Origin: Heracleum sosnowskyi
Taxonomy: Eukaryota > Streptophyta > Magnoliopsida > Apiales > Apiaceae
Length of the DNA: 64,000 bases
NCBI GenBank assembly: GCA_030848705.1
Contig: JAUIZM010000017.1
Location: forward strand, 620,001-684,000
Direction: 5' to 3'
Position numbers and translations under genes: made by a program. Below, in pieces: positions 19,960 to 31,205 of the stretch (position 1 is the stretch's first letter; each line of letters opens with the position of its first letter). Below the pieces are notes generated by a model. It did no database searches, was not told the origin of the DNA, and was given only the letters and a program-made list of their open reading frames with translations.

Positions 19960-20474
19960 TGTTAGGCCGAATACACAATATAATCAAGTATGTATGAGAA
20001 TAACAATCAAGAACACAAGTTTGTAAATCAACAAACTGTAATTATATTAACAGTTTCTCTCTTTATGATGTTAATGAATCACAAAGAGCTACTAGGTTAC
20101 AAGAATAATATTTCAATAATCGCATCCCTTCTAGGGATAACCTATCTGTGTTTATATAATACACAGTTACAATCAATCTCTAATTGATACTCCTACAAAT
20201 TAGCTATACAATTGTAATCAATTAGAATTGCTTCAGTCCTCTGTCCAGTCTCCTTAGTTGTATCAATATATTCTGCTTCTTTCCATCTTCAGAATATATT
20301 GCTTCTAGAATCTTCATGATATGCATCGACAGCTAAATCGACTTTCACCCTGTCAGACTTTAACAAACTCTGACTGGCTTCCATGTAAACTCTGATAAGT
20401 ACTTCAGACTAAACTCTGAACAGTGCCTGTTACTTAAACACTGATTAAACAAACATCAGTAATTATATCTAACA
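19960..20474 (-). repeat. 5' LTR of the copia element
   Basis: It starts tgttaggccg and ends atctaaca, and is paired with 8660-9174. Five differences, all transitions, are seen between the copies. The minus-strand promoter and transcription start would lie here. Confidence 0.9.
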
Positions 20475-20839
20475 GTTAGGGATGGGCATTTTATATGCCC
20501 TGCCGGATTTCAATCTGAATCCAATTCTCGTCCCGAAAAATAGGAGATTTTTTCGAGCATGAGACGGGGATTTGAGAGAAACATATAAAAATTTCGGGTA
20601 TCGGGACATGGTCGGGGATTAGTATGTCCATTCCCGAACCATTATATTTAGTAAAATTAATATTGTTTATATGTATATATTAAATAAATTATCAAGAATA
20701 TATATATATGGAATGTTAGAATTTTGTATTTTAATCCACTCACTAATTCAAAACTGACATATTAATATAAATAAATAAATATTAATTTAAATTAAGGTTT
20801 AAAATATAGCATTAAGTTCAAAATAAATATTAAAATTTA

Positions 20840-22105
20840 GGGTTAAATGGCGTTTTGGTCACTCAACTCACTATAAACTTTCATTTGGGTCATCAAATTC
20901 AAAAAACTTGCAGTCACATCATTGTACTCTTAAAAATTTTCATTCAAGTCACTGGCTGTTACACTCCGTTAAAAATTAGAGGGAAAGCTGACTAAGCTTG
21001 AATAAATCCACCGTGGCATGTACAGTCAGCTGAAGTGACGTTTTGGTCACTCAACTGAATAGAAACTTGCAATTGGGTCATCAAACTAAGTAAACTTTCA
21101 TTCAGGTCAGCGACTATTACATTCGTTAAAAATTGAAAAGAAATCGGGTTAAGAGTTTTCCTGTAACAATGTTAAGGGCTCTCCTACAACAAATACACAC
21201 ACATTATCATTAAGGGTTATATTTTATCAGATTAGAATTTTTTTAAATTCAAAATGAAAAATACACATTTAATTAATATACTTATAAATCGATACATACA
21301 AACAAATATTTTAAAGATATCATATATTTTTTTCAATCCAAAGTGTAATTTTTTCAATTTGTAATTTTTTCGGATGATTAGAATTTAATTTAATTTAAAA
21401 TTGAACATACCCATCCAATTTATATGCTTGTAAATCGATACATGTGAAGAATTGTTTTTTAAGATATCACGTCTTTTCAATCCAAAGTGTAATTTTTTTC
21501 AATTTGTAATTTTTTTCGGATGATTAGAATTTAATTTAATTTAAAATTGAACATACCCATTCAATTTATATTCTTGTAAATCGATACATGTGAAGATTGT
21601 TTTTTTTAAGATATCGCGTCTTTTCAATTCAAAGTTTAATTTTTTTCAATTTGTAATTTTTTGCAGATGATTAGAATTTAATTTAATTTAAAATTAAACA
21701 TTCACATTCAATTTATATGCTTGTAAATCGATACATGTGAATAATTTTTTTTAAGATATCACGTCTTTTCAATCTAAAGTGTAATTTAATTTTTAAAGTG
21801 AAACCATTAATCTTTAGGTCAGTGACCTGAATGAAAGTTTTTTGAGTTTCATGACCTGATTGCAAGTTTGTAGTCAGTTGAGTGACCAAAACGCCGCTTC
21901 AGCTGACTATACATGCCACAGTGGATTTATTCAAGCCAACTCACCAAACTTAGTCAGCTTTCCGTCTAATTTTTAACGGAGTGTAACGGCCGGTGACCTG
22001 AATGAAATTTTTTAAGAGTACAATGATGTGACTGAAAACTTTTTGAGTTCGATGACCCAATTGAAAGTTTATAGTGAGTTGAGTGACCAGAACGTCATTT
22101 AACCC
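20840..22105. mobile_element. Mutator-like foldback element with about 250-bp inverted repeats
   Basis: The left arm (gggttaaatggcgttttggt) and right arm are inverted copies through the words ctcactataaac, ttacactccgttaaaaatta and the tcagctgaag region. They are flanked by the 10-bp direct repeat ttaaaattta (20830-20839 and 22106-22115). Long inverted repeats and a 9-10-bp duplication are Mutator superfamily traits. There is no transposase ORF, so it is non-autonomous. Confidence 0.8.
21220..21790. repeat. Tandem repeat, about 145 bp, 3-4 units
   Basis: Units begin at about 21344, 21487 and 21635, with a partial one before and after. Each contains gtaattttt, ggatgattagaatttaattt, cttgtaaatcgatacatgtg and aagatatc(a/g)cgtcttttca. 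They make up the loop of the Mutator-like element. Confidence 0.7.
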
Positions 22106-22330
22106 TTAAAATTTATGATTTATTTTTTAATTTAATATTAAAAAAATTATTCATAAGCTATATTTATTACAAAAAATATATATGTTCAGGGCGTGGATCG
22201 GAGAGTAAAATAATCTCCGTTGGAGATCTGGACTAGTTCAGGGATTGGTCTCAGGTTCGGGAATCGGAAATTGGGGGCAAGGATAGCAATTTGCAATCTC
22301 GAAGTGACCCAATGATCATCCCATCTCCTG

Positions 22331-22960
22331 AATTTAAGAACTTATATACATTTTTAATTAGTTTTATATAATAAATTAATAAGACAAATGCTCCTTGTCC
22401 ACCTTCTTTGTACTTCTATGAACACAACTTATTTTAATTAATTTAAAATAAAGAGTGGCTAATGGCTATAAAGAGTTTTGGTAAAAATGATTACACATTA
22501 AATTGCTAAAAATTAATATTTTATTTTATATTTAGAAGTGATTTAAGAGATTCTTGAAAATATTCTAAAAATCTAATCTCTTATAACAATTTTAAAAGTT
22601 TCATTCTCACTCTTGACTAATATTTTTTATATAATATATTCATAAAGACAAACATACTCTCTCTCCAATTTTTTCTCCTCAGATAAATTCAATAAGATAT
22701 TCATATTCTCTGTCCATTAATTTCTCCTCAGATAAATACAATTTTGTATTTAATAATTAAAGATTAAATAAAAAGTGTGATAGTAGATGAACACATATTA
22801 AATCACTAAAAATCAATATTTCAAATTTATTTAGAGAAAAAAGTAGGAGTCGCTTGGCGAATATCCTAAGCTTAAACCACTATCCCTCTCTCTTAACACA
22901 ATCTTGTTTAGGAACATGGTATTAGAGGCCGTTTTAAGAAAGAGATGTTTGCTCAATCAT
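22331..22960. other. No gene seen
   Basis: AT-rich. A short phrase (atttctcctcagataaat) occurs twice near 22670-22735. No coding frame, RNA or element ends could be supported. Confidence 0.3.
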
Positions 22961-22966
22961 ATTGAA

Positions 22967-22998
22967 CTAGCTTTATAACCCGTGCGAGGCACGTGTAT
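22967..22998 (-). mobile_element. Helitron-like 3' terminus
   Basis: On the minus strand a short hairpin CGTGCCTCGCACG is followed by GGTTATAAAG and CTAG, then T. Helitrons end in a hairpin about 10 nt before CTRR and insert between A and T. The body would lie to the right (23.0-24.1 kb), where no Rep/helicase gene is seen. Confidence 0.45.
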
Positions 22999-24149
22999 GT
23001 TTTAAATTCCTTATTAGTGAATTGTGTACATATTTTTAAAATAAAATATATATTATATTGTAAAATATAATTTCTTTATCGCTCTGATGGATGCTAGCAC
23101 TTGCTCTAAATTCAGTTTTTGTTAAAGTATGTACATACTTTCAAAATGAAATATATATTACGTTGTAAAATACGATAGTTTCATTTTGTATCGGTACCTG
23201 TCACTTTGATGGATGCTAGTTCTTTAAAGTTTTTAATCCCACTGTTGTTCTCGTTGAACATATATGTTTGAAATTTGAATTATGAAGTAATTGAGCATTG
23301 ACGTTTATGTATGCAATTTACAAGCTAACAGCTATGTTTTTTCATTAATTCTGCTGACAGTGTGAGAGTTAGATACTTGAATTGTTCAGGATGTAAGTCT
23401 ATTCGTTTTGAAATAAATAAAGAAGGATCAAATTACATACACGGCAAGACTATGCAAATTTTATTCAGCCGACTATATGAGAGTCGGCTACTTAAATTGT
23501 TCAGTATGTAGGTCTATTTGTTTTGAAATAAATAAAGTTTACGGAAGGATCAAATTGCATACACGGCAAAACTATGCAGATTTTATGTAGGTAATGCCTT
23601 AACATTGTGCTTAAGAGTCCTAAATAACGGATTTACTCATATACAAATATATTATTATTATTATTGTTAAATATATAATGAATCTGAGTGATAAATACGT
23701 GATAGATGATTTATACAATAGTTCATATTGACATAATTATGTATTGTAAAATTATGTTTGATTTTAGTCGCACGATGACAATTTCAACTTTCTTATTAAA
23801 GTCCCTTAATGCCAACTATTTTTATCAATATACAAAGAGAAAACTATGTTGCATTTTTCGAGTTTAATATTTTAGACACATTTAATGTTTTGTTTTCCTA
23901 AAAATTGTCTAACATGAAAATATTTACTTGTTGAAAAAGAGATTTAAAATACTTGGTATCATAATAAATTTAGAATTTTAATCTATGTTACTAAAATATA
24001 ATTAATAAATATGTATCTAATTATTTGTTGTTAATATTTAATACTGAAATATAATAGATTGGAGTGTTGAATAGTATAAAATCTTGTATGAAGTCTTTTT
24101 TTAACACCTTAAAATCTATCTGTTGTTAGGAGAATTTCGTACAACAGTG
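22999..24149. other. Non-coding, with an imperfect tandem duplication
   Basis: A segment of about 100 bp at 23375-23470 is repeated at 23497-23590 (shared words acttgaattgttca/acttaaattgttca, ttttgaaataaataaag, catacacggcaa, actatgca). Another related pair surrounds 23040 and 23145. No gene is visible; this is probably the inside of a non-autonomous Helitron. Confidence 0.4.
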
Positions 24150-25055
24150 TGTTGGAGGTTTTATGGAAAGTTGTGGCTGGACTTGTATGATGACCCCTCA
24201 GAAATTGAATAAAGAATGGGTTTTTTCTCTTACTCTTTGCCGAGTGTCAATTGTGTATCATACAAGGTGCCTACGTACCCCTTTATATAGGGATCAAGCC
24301 TCACGTAGTTCTTGGAAAACAAGTTATTTGGACAAGCCCATTCAGTCCAAGCCCATAAAATAGTCAAGATTTATGTTCCCATAAATAGTTCAAGGATTAT
24401 CAATCCACCTCAAGTTCCCATAAATAGTTCAAGGATTATCAATCCTCCTCAAGTTCCCATAAATAATCTGGTCTTCACACGTTTTCCTACAATCTCGCGG
24501 CATCTCCGCATTTCTTCCCATGATTGTAGGGATGTCCCGTGTCAACCAAGAAACATTCCATCAATAGTAATTTCCATATTCTGGGCTTCACCCACGATGC
24601 GAGCTGGCCAGGCTCGCATCGCACAAATCATATGAAAATTATCCTTTCGTAGTTTAAGTGGTGCGAGCTCACCTATGTTCAATTATTCTTATTTCTGACA
24701 AGTACCACGAGCCCATTACTTCATAATGGTGAGAGCCCATAAGTTTATGGAGAGGGTTCATAAATAAAGACGCGAGCCCACCAAAGTGAACTCATAAGGA
24801 AGAGAGCCCAACATTCATTTTAGCGAAGCGAGCCCGATTATGATGCGAGCCCTCATTAAGATGGGGACTTATAAGGACATGTGCTCATCATTTGTTAACG
24901 AAGCGAGCCCACCATACTTAGAAGGATTTTGGGTTCAACATAGCTCACGGTGCGAGCCCTAATTTCAGCTCACATCAATCCTTCCAAAATATAATTATAG
25001 GCCCAAATCACTTAGGGACCTGTCTAGGGCCCATTACCGAAAATCCAGTATAACA
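24150..25055 (-). repeat. LTR of a gypsy (Tat-like) retrotransposon, 3' LTR in minus orientation
   Basis: The segment starts tgttggagg and ends gtataaca, the TG...CA form in either reading. On the minus strand it is preceded by a purine tract (25056-25072, GGAATTTTGGGGGGTAGT), which makes it a 3' LTR. A possible TSD cagtg lies at 24145-24149. It shares the phrase tatatagggatcaagcc with the LTRs at 31469 and 34084. It contains many gcgagccc words and a hairpin at 24596-24620. Confidence 0.55.
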
Positions 25056-25072
25056 ACTACCCCCCAAAATTC
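25056..25072 (-). other. Polypurine tract next to the gypsy 3' LTR
   Basis: The plus strand reads actaccccccaaaattcc, so the minus strand is purine-rich and immediately precedes the LTR start TGTTATAC. The second Tat-like element has the same arrangement (aatacccccag at 31853). Confidence 0.55.
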
Positions 25073-25710
25073 CTTAGAAATTTCAAATAAGGAATTTTTA
25101 TTTGCTTCCAATACAACGATGCGAGCCCAATTCCCAGCTCGCATAGTATCCAGTTCGCTAACTACTGTTAGACGCGTGTTCACCCAATTGCTTTACAGAT
25201 GTTCATAAAAAGACGTGCCATCCATTCATATTCGGACACGTGTCCCTTGTACTCTCTCTCCTACCCTCTATAAATACCTCAAAATTTCCTTTCACAAATT
25301 CATTCTATCAGAAACAGTAACGAGACTCTGTCCAATTTTGCTCAAGAATCAAACACGGCGAGAATTATCATTACTTCCCGGCGTTCGTCTGCAACTTCAT
25401 CAAGTTCTTCAAGTTCATCCTCTAATCCTTCACAAAGTAAGCATTTCAATCTTAAAAACCTTCTTTCATATGTATTTTTATGTTCCTATATATTATCTGT
25501 TCGAGCTGAACAAGTTGCGAACTGAGTTCCCTCATCGAGGTGAACCCAAACCATGGTTCGAGCTGAGCCTTGGTTTAATGCGAGAACAAGACCTGTGTTC
25601 GCATCGAACACAGTGGCCTTAATTGTCCGTGCGAGGCGAGGACACTTAGGATTCTTCACTCTTTTTCTTTATTTTTAGGGGCACACACTAATTTTCACCA
25701 TCTTTTTCAG
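25073..25710. other. 5' leader of the antisense retroelement gene
   Basis: It holds a hairpin of ATGCGAGC/GCTCGCAT at 25119-25144, a TATA-like box in ctctataaatacc (about 25267), and CT-rich leader sequence. A further GT-AG intron is possible between cttcacaaagtaag (about 25437) and the tttttcag before 25711. These features would serve transcription of the plus-strand gene. Confidence 0.4.
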
Positions 25711-28429
25711 ATGTCGAGTGCAACCCCATCTCCATCTGCCGGTTCGCTCAATAACACCCCGAGCCCGGCTCGTTCTTCTGCCACTCCATCTCCCTTGAAT
25801 CAGTATCCTCCTGAGCTTAGGGGTTCCAAGGAGTTCCAGCGTGAATTGACATCTATTTCGGGTCGTTTAAGTCAGCCTATCTCTCCCAACTCAGCTATTA
25901 CCCCAGAAGAAGCGGTCAACATCGCAAGGGTAGAGAGTGCGGTGCGAGCTAGCGGTTCCAGCTCGTTGGGACTTCAAGTCGATCCCAACTCCACTCCAGA
26001 AAATTACACTAGAGAGAAAAATCTGTATTCATGGAGAAACAAGAAAACAGGACCAAGTGTCCCCAGCTCGTTTGATCTTGATGATCTTTTCAATCGTCCA
26101 TTACCACCTAAGAGCGAAGAGGAGGCTAATGCTCATATAAATCAACTACTTCAAGAAAGAAAGGCAAAACTTCGTCTCGCCCCAGATTCTGCTCATGTTC
26201 CTATTGAAATTTCGGAGTCGTCCACAGATGAGAAGAAGCCCAAAAAAAAGCAAAAAGGAACATAACCTCCGATACGATAAACAGAATAAAACCATATCTC
26301 TAGGGAGCGCTTTTTATGCCAAACGTAAAGGAAAAGCTGTGGCTCGCATCGCATCTCCTCAAGATGAGTTCGACCAAGATGATGAAGATGAGGATACCAG
26401 TTCACATTGGTCCTACGACAGCCCTGCTAGCGAAGAGATAGCAGATGTATCCAAAGAGGTGGACTTTTGTAATTATGCTTACGTCCCCGAACCGTCTCCT
26501 ATTCCATATAAACCTGTCCAACAGCCCGAGCTCGAAGGAGTGGTTTTCCTTAAGAAACGAATAATTCCAGATGGCGATGAGAGCTCATCTTCTTTTCACG
26601 AGGACGGAAAGATTCTAGCTTGTCGGGATATGTCCACCTCGCTGACTGAGGATTCCCTACGCGGCCTCGTGGAGCAGTTCAGGCCAGAGGGTCATATAAT
26701 CATGCCCGCATCGCATATGCGGTGTTATCATTTTAATCATCCAAAAAATGGAGGACGGGCACCTCGCATGGTCCTTTCATCTTTCCTGTTGAAGCTGGGC
26801 ATTTCTACACCCCTCCATCCCTTTATCCAAGAGATCCTGGAGTATTATGGGCTCGCACCATTGCAAATCAATCCCAACGGTTACAGGTCTGCCATAGCTT
26901 TGTACATTCTTTATAAAAAAATAAGGTTACCCAACTCTCACCGCTAGGCAACTGGGATATTTTTTGAATTTAAAACATTCAGTCGAGTTCGGCTACTTCT
27001 ACCTTTCTGTATGGCCTTACTACAATAGGAAAAAATTAATCTACGGGGGCCCAAGCAACTCAGGCAAATGGAAGGATCATTTCTTCTATGTTCACGAAGT
27101 TCCCCGAGTCCAAACTCATTTTTACTACGATCCTGGTAAGTATTTCTTTTGAGCTCGCATCGTGTCATTATCACCTCGCATCGCTCTTTGAGCTCGCATA
27201 GTTCTTATAGTTTATTTTTATTTATTCAGAACCTCCCGTGAGGACACCTCTACAAGGTCAAGAGAAGGTTAACGCCGATAACCTTCTAAGGATCCCCGTC
27301 TCAGAACGAAACATTAGAAAGTTGATTACAACTGATAACCTCGTCGAGTACGGTTTCTTAAAAGAGGGAACCAGATTAACTCCTAGCAAGAAATCTAGGA
27401 GAAAAAGAAAAGGTAGGTTTCATTCGATGCGAGCCTTCAGCTCACATCGTTACTTTTACTCTGTCACCTTTATTCTTGTATTTTATTTAGCATGTGTATT
27501 GACTAACCCTTTTGTCTTCGCTTTATTTCAGAAATGGCGATCTCTCCTCCTCCCTTTCTAGACGAGCAAGAGGTGCAGGCTCGCACCGTTCCTTCTGGCA
27601 GCCAGACCGGCTCGCATGCAAAGGGCTCCAACAAGATCAAAACAAAAGAGATCCCTCCCCGATTTAAGACTACCCTTACTGAGCACTTGGCCACTGGGGG
27701 GGACTCTCCGCTCAAAAGGAAAACTCGGCCATCCAAGGATACCCCACCTAATGCTGATGCCGTGAAGTGGGCCCGCAAGGATTTGCCCCCAAATCCTCAA
27801 GGAAATGTGGTGGCCAGTACTTTGGTTCGACTCGGAGCCCCACACATTTCCGAGAGTGATTTAAGGGCATGGACCTCAGGCTCGTTCGAGGCGAACAATG
27901 ATGCCCTCACCAAGGCCACAGCTGAGGTGTTTATAAGGCAAATTAGTAGAAACAGGGAGCTTCGTTCTATGGGTCAAGCTTCTGCTCGTCTTGACAAGGA
28001 TAACAGAATCCTGAAGAGCAAGCTAGACGAAGCGAGGAAGGCCAACGTGGCATTGGTCGAGGAGTCCAAGCAAAGCATCCTCGATGCGACCACAAGCCTT
28101 GAGAAGGATTTGCGCGAGTCCAAAGCACTTATGGAAAAGATGAAAGGGGAGCATTCTAACATTCTAGCCGAGGCCACTCTCCAAAACAATTCTTTAAAAG
28201 CCCAAGTTGCTGAGTTGAAGCTAAGATGGCGGGTCAAGATGCTGAGTTCGAGGCTAAATTATCTGCATTAGAAGCGAGCCGGGCTGAAGAGGTCAGGGAC
28301 GCCAAGGCCCTGGGATCCAAGAACTTTATGAAGGGCTTCATGACGAAGGTCCCTGAGTTCGATTGGAGTCCCCTAGGTGCTGCCACTGTCACTTATGCTG
28401 AAAAAACCCATTCTCTATTCAATTTCTGA
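25711..28429 (+). pseudogene. 'Putative gypsy type transposon' gene, spliced, with three frameshifts
   Basis: The product is a Ser/Pro-rich N-terminus, then an acidic stretch and the domain known from plant genomes as 'putative gypsy type transposon' (LGISTPLHPFIQEILEYY, APLQINPNGYRSAIALY, FGYFYLSVWP, WKDHFFYV), then a coiled-coil C-terminus. Introns are well supported: 27136-27229 (CTG|GTAAGT ... TTCAG|AA) and 27413-27531 (AAAAG|GTAGG ... TTTCAG|AA), with matching phase 1. The reading frame breaks at an A8 run near 26239, near 26910-26935 (again by A7), and near 28218. It lies antisense to the LTR/PPT orientation. This fits the antisense extra ORFs described for Tat-lineage gypsy elements. 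The last residues after TYAEK are encoded by an inverted LTR fragment. Function in the element is unknown. Confidence 0.7.
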
Positions 28430-28440
28430 GGAGTCACTTA
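28404..28440. repeat. Inverted copy of LTR sequence at the end of the antisense gene
   Basis: 37 bases here are the reverse complement of 24190-24226 with two mismatches. The stop codon of the coding frame lies inside it. Confidence 0.7.
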
Positions 28441-28446
28441 TATATA

Positions 28447-28780
28447 TATAGTTACTCTAATACAAACCATTCTTAGACTACAAACTATAAACTAAATATT
28501 TTTTTTTTCAAATCGCGTTAAAACATAGCACATGTGGTATGCAAATTGATCGTTGGGAGATGGAGAAAAATATGGTGAAGTCGGATTTCAAAAAAAACTC
28601 TCCGATTGACGAGAAAAGTCAAATTAAAAAAGAAGGGGAATATGTGTGATTGAGTGTAGGAGGGTGTATTTTAGTTGTGTGTTGTGTATATAGGGGGGCC
28701 ATTAGATTAGATTAATCTAAGGGTTTAGATTGGTTCTTAGTTTGTATTTTAAAAAAGGTTTGTATTTGATCACTAGCCTA
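28447..28780. mobile_element. Probable MITE
   Basis: The left part (actctaatacaaacc) and the right part (aggtttgtatttgatcact) are inverted relatives, as are tagactacaaac and gtttagattggttctta nearby. The interior is AT-rich with no ORF. Tatatata runs flank it and hide any duplication. Confidence 0.4.
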
Positions 28781-31020
28781 TATATATAATATCACAACAT
28801 GTTCTATTTTATTCATGTAATATTACAGTTATGCCCCTTCAGAACTAAGAAAGTTTTAAAAAATGAAATTTTGTTGGGAATTGAACCTATAAGTCACCTC
28901 TACAACCATAAACATATAAGTCACCTCTACAACCATTGAACTAAGCACACAATTGAGTAAATATTAGAACTCTTTAAATAGATGCATGATCAATGATTTT
29001 CTTTTTCTTTTTTGTCTCTTACATATCATTCATCTATTGATTTCTTGGGAAACTTTTTATATCTTCATGTATACACAAGCATTCATGTATCTACTTAATT
29101 AAATTAACGGTACATGTATTATTAATTTTCATAAAAAAGTTAAAAATCAAAATCTTTATAGAGTCGTTTATTGGACAATTTTTTTTTCAATTATTCTAAT
29201 CTCTTATCTATCTATTATTTTATTTTATATATAATACATCTATATATCGCATTTCTTTCAATATAAAAATATTCCTACTATTTAAGATCAAATTTCTACG
29301 TTTCTGAACTTACAAATGTATATAAATTAAGTTGCACGCAAGTAAAAATTCAAATTTAATTTTAAAATAAGTTCATGTCATCACAGCAACATCGATAAAA
29401 TCAAATTCAAATTATAGATTTACTAATTTTTCAGATTTGTTTAGTGCTTACTAATCAAATAAGTTCAACCAATCAATAGACCTTATGGCCTTAAGAGAAT
29501 AAGTAGGAGAATAACGGAAAATAAAAATAATGTGGCCATAAGAATATTCTAGATATCATTTTCTTAGTGAAAATATGAGAAGTCTTAAAAATTAAATGAG
29601 AAGGGGATAGAGTAAGTCTCGGTGAACTCGGGCAGTTTAAAACAATAGTAATTATTGCAATGAGTTTGTTTGAGATGTACAGTCTATATTAACCAATGCA
29701 TGCAAAGAGTTATCTCACCATTTTCTTTTCTCAAAACTCTTTCATCTAAAGCAGAAATATGTAGAGGAGTGGGGAGTTTCTAGATGTGGGTTTTGTTAAG
29801 GTTAATGAACATGCATTTACCCTTAACGAACCTTTGTCTGATGGAAAAGACTCTGCTATATGGATTGTAATAGGAGGCAAATCAGGGGGGTCATAGTGAC
29901 AATGATTTTGGTGACGAAAAGGAACTTGACTCTTAGGGAAAATTAATTGTGGGCTTTACTTGTTGGGTTGACGAGTGCGTTTTATGAGACAGAAAATAAT
30001 ACTCAGCTTAAATCGGACAATGTAGCAGCCGTTAGGGAGCGGGAGTACTGGCGTTGATTCATTGGCCCAAATCATGAAAGGGTGATTCAACAACTTGAGC
30101 AGAGAAAGAAAGAACCAAGCTAACGTTGAGGGTGAGGGCGGTAGAAGGGGGTCAAGATAGGCTCGCCAGGTTTCAGGCAGAGGATAGAGCAAGAAGCAGA
30201 ATAAGGTTGGTAGTAATCATTTGGTCAGGTTAGGGCATAATAGAGGCTAGACATAGGTTTGGACAGAGTAGTGAGTTGTTTGAAGAAATTATGAGGAAGA
30301 ATATGTATAGTTAGAACGTCTAGACATGGAAGAGGTCAATCAAGAGCAGTTATAGCATGGAAGCTGATGAGAAGGAGAGAACATGTTGATTGCGGACATC
30401 AACATGGGGGACATGGAAGCAAGTGATGAAACTTTCAGCAAGTAGACATGGAAGGGGTCGATCAGGAGTAGTTAGCTAGTTGGTTTATCTAAAACAAATA
30501 CAGTTTCATGCACATAAAAAAAAATTAAGATACATGGTTTAATGGTAACTTAATACAAAATTATTAATATAGTATTAAATCTGAATAATTTATATCCTCA
30601 AAATCAGAAAAATTAACTTATTTATCGAGATTATCATTTTATTTAAGTTAAAGATACATTATCTCTGTTTTATTGGGATAAAAAATTATTCATTTAACAA
30701 GTTTATTTATTTATTGAATATTTGTTTGTGTCGAGGTTAAAATGTATATATTTGAATGGTGATTGAATCGTGGGATGATTAAATCTTTTCATGACATGAT
30801 CAAATCTCTTGTAGCCTTTCTATTTTTATTTAAGCGAGTGCAAATGCATCAACATTTGTATTCTCATATCGATCAAAATAAGATTGAGTTAATCATAATT
30901 ACAATCAAAATATTACAGGGAAATCTTTCAATATCTTTCGAAATGTTTTTGTATTATGATCATAGGATCTGAGCTAATGTGAACCTTAAAATTCTGCAAC
31001 GAAAAGAAAATCACATTCTG
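28781..31020. other. No gene seen
   Basis: 2.2 kb of AT-rich DNA. The segment 29500-30470 is less AT-rich, with gga-rich words (acatggaag(a/g)ggtcgatca twice, near 30325 and 30445), and may be an eroded retroelement, but no frame is open. The 78-aa minus frame at 29956-30192 has no recognisable family. Confidence 0.3.
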
Positions 31021-31030
31021 TAGACTAGAG

Positions 31031-31063
31031 TAACCCCATGTCGTGCACGGGTATTGAAGCTAG
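31031..31063 (+). mobile_element. Helitron-like 3' terminus
   Basis: An imperfect hairpin of CCCATG/GCACGGG type is followed by TATTGAAG, then CTAG and T. It has the same layout as the termini at 22967, 61149 and 61532. Confidence 0.4.
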
Positions 31064-31205
31064 TTTTAGATAAACAGGTTACTTAACGACGATAATCCTT
31101 TTACTTCGGGCCTTGAGCTGTACTATTGAATTTGACTTTGTCATTGTTCATTTTGTGTTGAGCTTAATTAATGTTACCATTCCCTACATATATATTTTGC
31201 ATTCC

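Larger units (their letters stand above)
8660..20474 (-). mobile_element. Sirevirus-like Ty1-copia LTR retrotransposon, 11.8 kb
   Basis: The element is bounded by 515-bp LTRs (8660-9174 and 19960-20474) that differ at five positions, all transitions. A 5-bp target duplication gttag lies at 8655-8659 and 20475-20479. It is read on the minus strand: 5' LTR on the right, PBS, gag, protease, integrase, RT, RNase H, an extra 1206-aa ORF, PPT, 3' LTR. Copia order (integrase before RT), the long Gag with further zinc knuckles, and the extra ORF before the 3' LTR point to the Sirevirus (SIRE/Maximus) lineage. It looks recent but defective: there is an in-frame TAG in the gag region, and the protease-integrase junction is replaced. 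Confidence 0.9.
20477..22330 (-). mobile_element. hAT-like element interrupted by a Mutator-like element
   Basis: The left end tagggatgggcat and the right end (minus strand CAGGAGATGGGATGATC) match the two ends of the complete MITE at 50010-50637. The minus strand after the right end (attgggtcacttcg, then gctatcct(t)gccccc) follows that copy closely. The copia element inserted at its left edge, so its own 8-bp duplication is not visible. Confidence 0.6.
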
